A DNA stretch of 6,027 nt from Victivallales bacterium. Its GTDB lineage: Bacteria > Verrucomicrobiota > Lentisphaeria > Oligosphaerales > Oligosphaeraceae. Each line of letters opens with the position of its first letter. The first letter of the stretch is position 1. Made by a program: the position numbers and the translations under genes. The notes beneath the pieces are model-generated. The model did not search any database, had not been told where the DNA came from, and saw nothing but the letters and a program-made list of their open reading frames with translations. Of this stretch, positions 5,615 through 6,027 are shown in pieces. The DNA is taken from NCBI GenBank assembly GCA_017615955.1, contig JAFZZD010000707.1, forward strand, positions 1-6,027, read 5' to 3'.

Positions 5615-6027
5615 AATAGTGGGAGGAACATATTATCCAATTCAGCATCTATATTATCCCCTTCAGCTAATCTTTGATAGCAAGATGCAATAGTTGTATC
5701 TGGAATGCTGTCAAAAAACTCTTCTGATGGTACAATTGCCTCATTTAAGTCATTAGGCTCGAACTTATCTAGATTGTTGCCGTATTTACGCATGGAAGCG
5801 GCTAGAATTCTGTGTCCAACGTTAGAGAACAGGTACAAAAACAATGCATCAACTCTAATTTCTCCAAAAAAATTGGGATAAAAGCAGTGAAATGATGTCA
5901 AAGATTGCACATTAGATATGTTGCGTATGACCTTATATCCACTCCGTGAAAATACATTCAATAAAATCGGTGCAGGAAATCTTTTTTCCATTTTATACCA
6001 AGGTGTTCTGGACTTTGTAATATATCC
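5608..6027 (-). CDS. C-terminal part of a DNA adenine-specific methyltransferase, 5' end beyond window
   Basis: The last 139 residues of a gene entering from the right edge. The frame stays open from the ATG at 5991 to base 6027, and the residues before it (TPWYKMEKRFPAP at fragment positions 8-20) belong to the conserved block, so that ATG is internal and not the start. Other signatures are VIRNIS followed by LTSFHCFYPN (43-52), LFLYLFSNVGHRIL (about 61-74) and KYGNNLDKFEPNDLN (81-95), typical of the C-terminal recognition region of N6-adenine methyltransferases of type II restriction-modification systems. The catalytic NPPY and SAM-binding motifs would lie outside the window. The DNA is about 35% GC against 55-60% for the genes to the left, suggesting horizontal acquisition. 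No restriction endonuclase gene follows downstream, so any partner must be upstream, outside the window. The family call is from remembered motif shape. Confidence 0.8.
   Translation of the reverse strand, partial: GYITKSRTPWYKMEKRFPAPILLNVFSRSGYKVIRNISNVQSLTSFHCFYPNFFGEIRVDALFLYLFSNVGHRILAASMRKYGNNLDKFEPNDLNEAIVPSEEFFDSIPDTTIASCYQRLAEGDNIDAELDNMFLPLLG

Noticed and set aside
5487..5693. Small plus-strand frame of 68 residues
   Set aside because: No RBS, no recognisable family, and its 3' part is antisense to the well-supported methyltransferase reading frame.

Overview
The window reads as bacterial chromosome from a strict or facultative anaerobe. It carries the three structural genes of a soluble trimeric [FeFe]-hydrogenase, with the catalytic subunit cut by the window start. 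Coding DNA in the first ~5.4 kb is GC-rich (about 55-60% in lines I counted), while the last ~0.5 kb is about 35% GC. The genus cannot be read from the sequence. The short GC-rich tandem repeats and the ceramidase-like hydrolase would fit the Lentisphaerota/Verrucomicrobiota/Planctomycetota side of the tree, but that is a weak guess.

Layout. (1) Positions 1-3709, minus strand: a tight operon transcribed hydC -> hydB -> hydA. hydC is a NuoE-like [2Fe-2S] subunit, hydB a NuoF-like flavin subunit with an extra ferredoxin domain, and hydA the H-cluster hydrogenase (first 415 residues only). hydC/hydB overlap as TGATG and hydB/hydA are 13 nt apart, so they are surely co-expressed. (2) Positions 3710-4066: a divergent intergenic region holding a -10-like box and a perfect inverted repeat in front of hydC, a striking long imperfect hairpin built from 9-bp units, and a probable extended -10 promoter for the next gene. 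(3) Positions 4067-5419, plus strand: a cytoplasmic protein of the neutral-ceramidase metal-hydrolase superfamily that keeps the apparent zinc ligands but lacks the ceramidase serine. (4) Positions 5420-5607: a convergent intergenic region with tandem 8-bp RCGCAGAG-type repeats. (5) Positions 5608-6027, minus strand: the C-terminal 139 residues of a DNA adenine methyltransferase, AT-rich, running off the window end.

Functionally, HydABC would couple NAD(H) and ferredoxin to H2. In the bifurcating members H2 is made from NADH plus reduced ferredoxin, or consumed in reverse. The ceramidase-like protein and the methyltransferase have no visible link to it. The methyltransferase looks like the edge of a separately acquired restriction-modification locus.

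I did not find a clearly undescribed multi-gene system. The least-explained items are the 9-bp-unit hairpin between two divergent promoters, the serine-less ceramidase-like enzyme, and the 8-bp repeat cluster next to the composition boundary.
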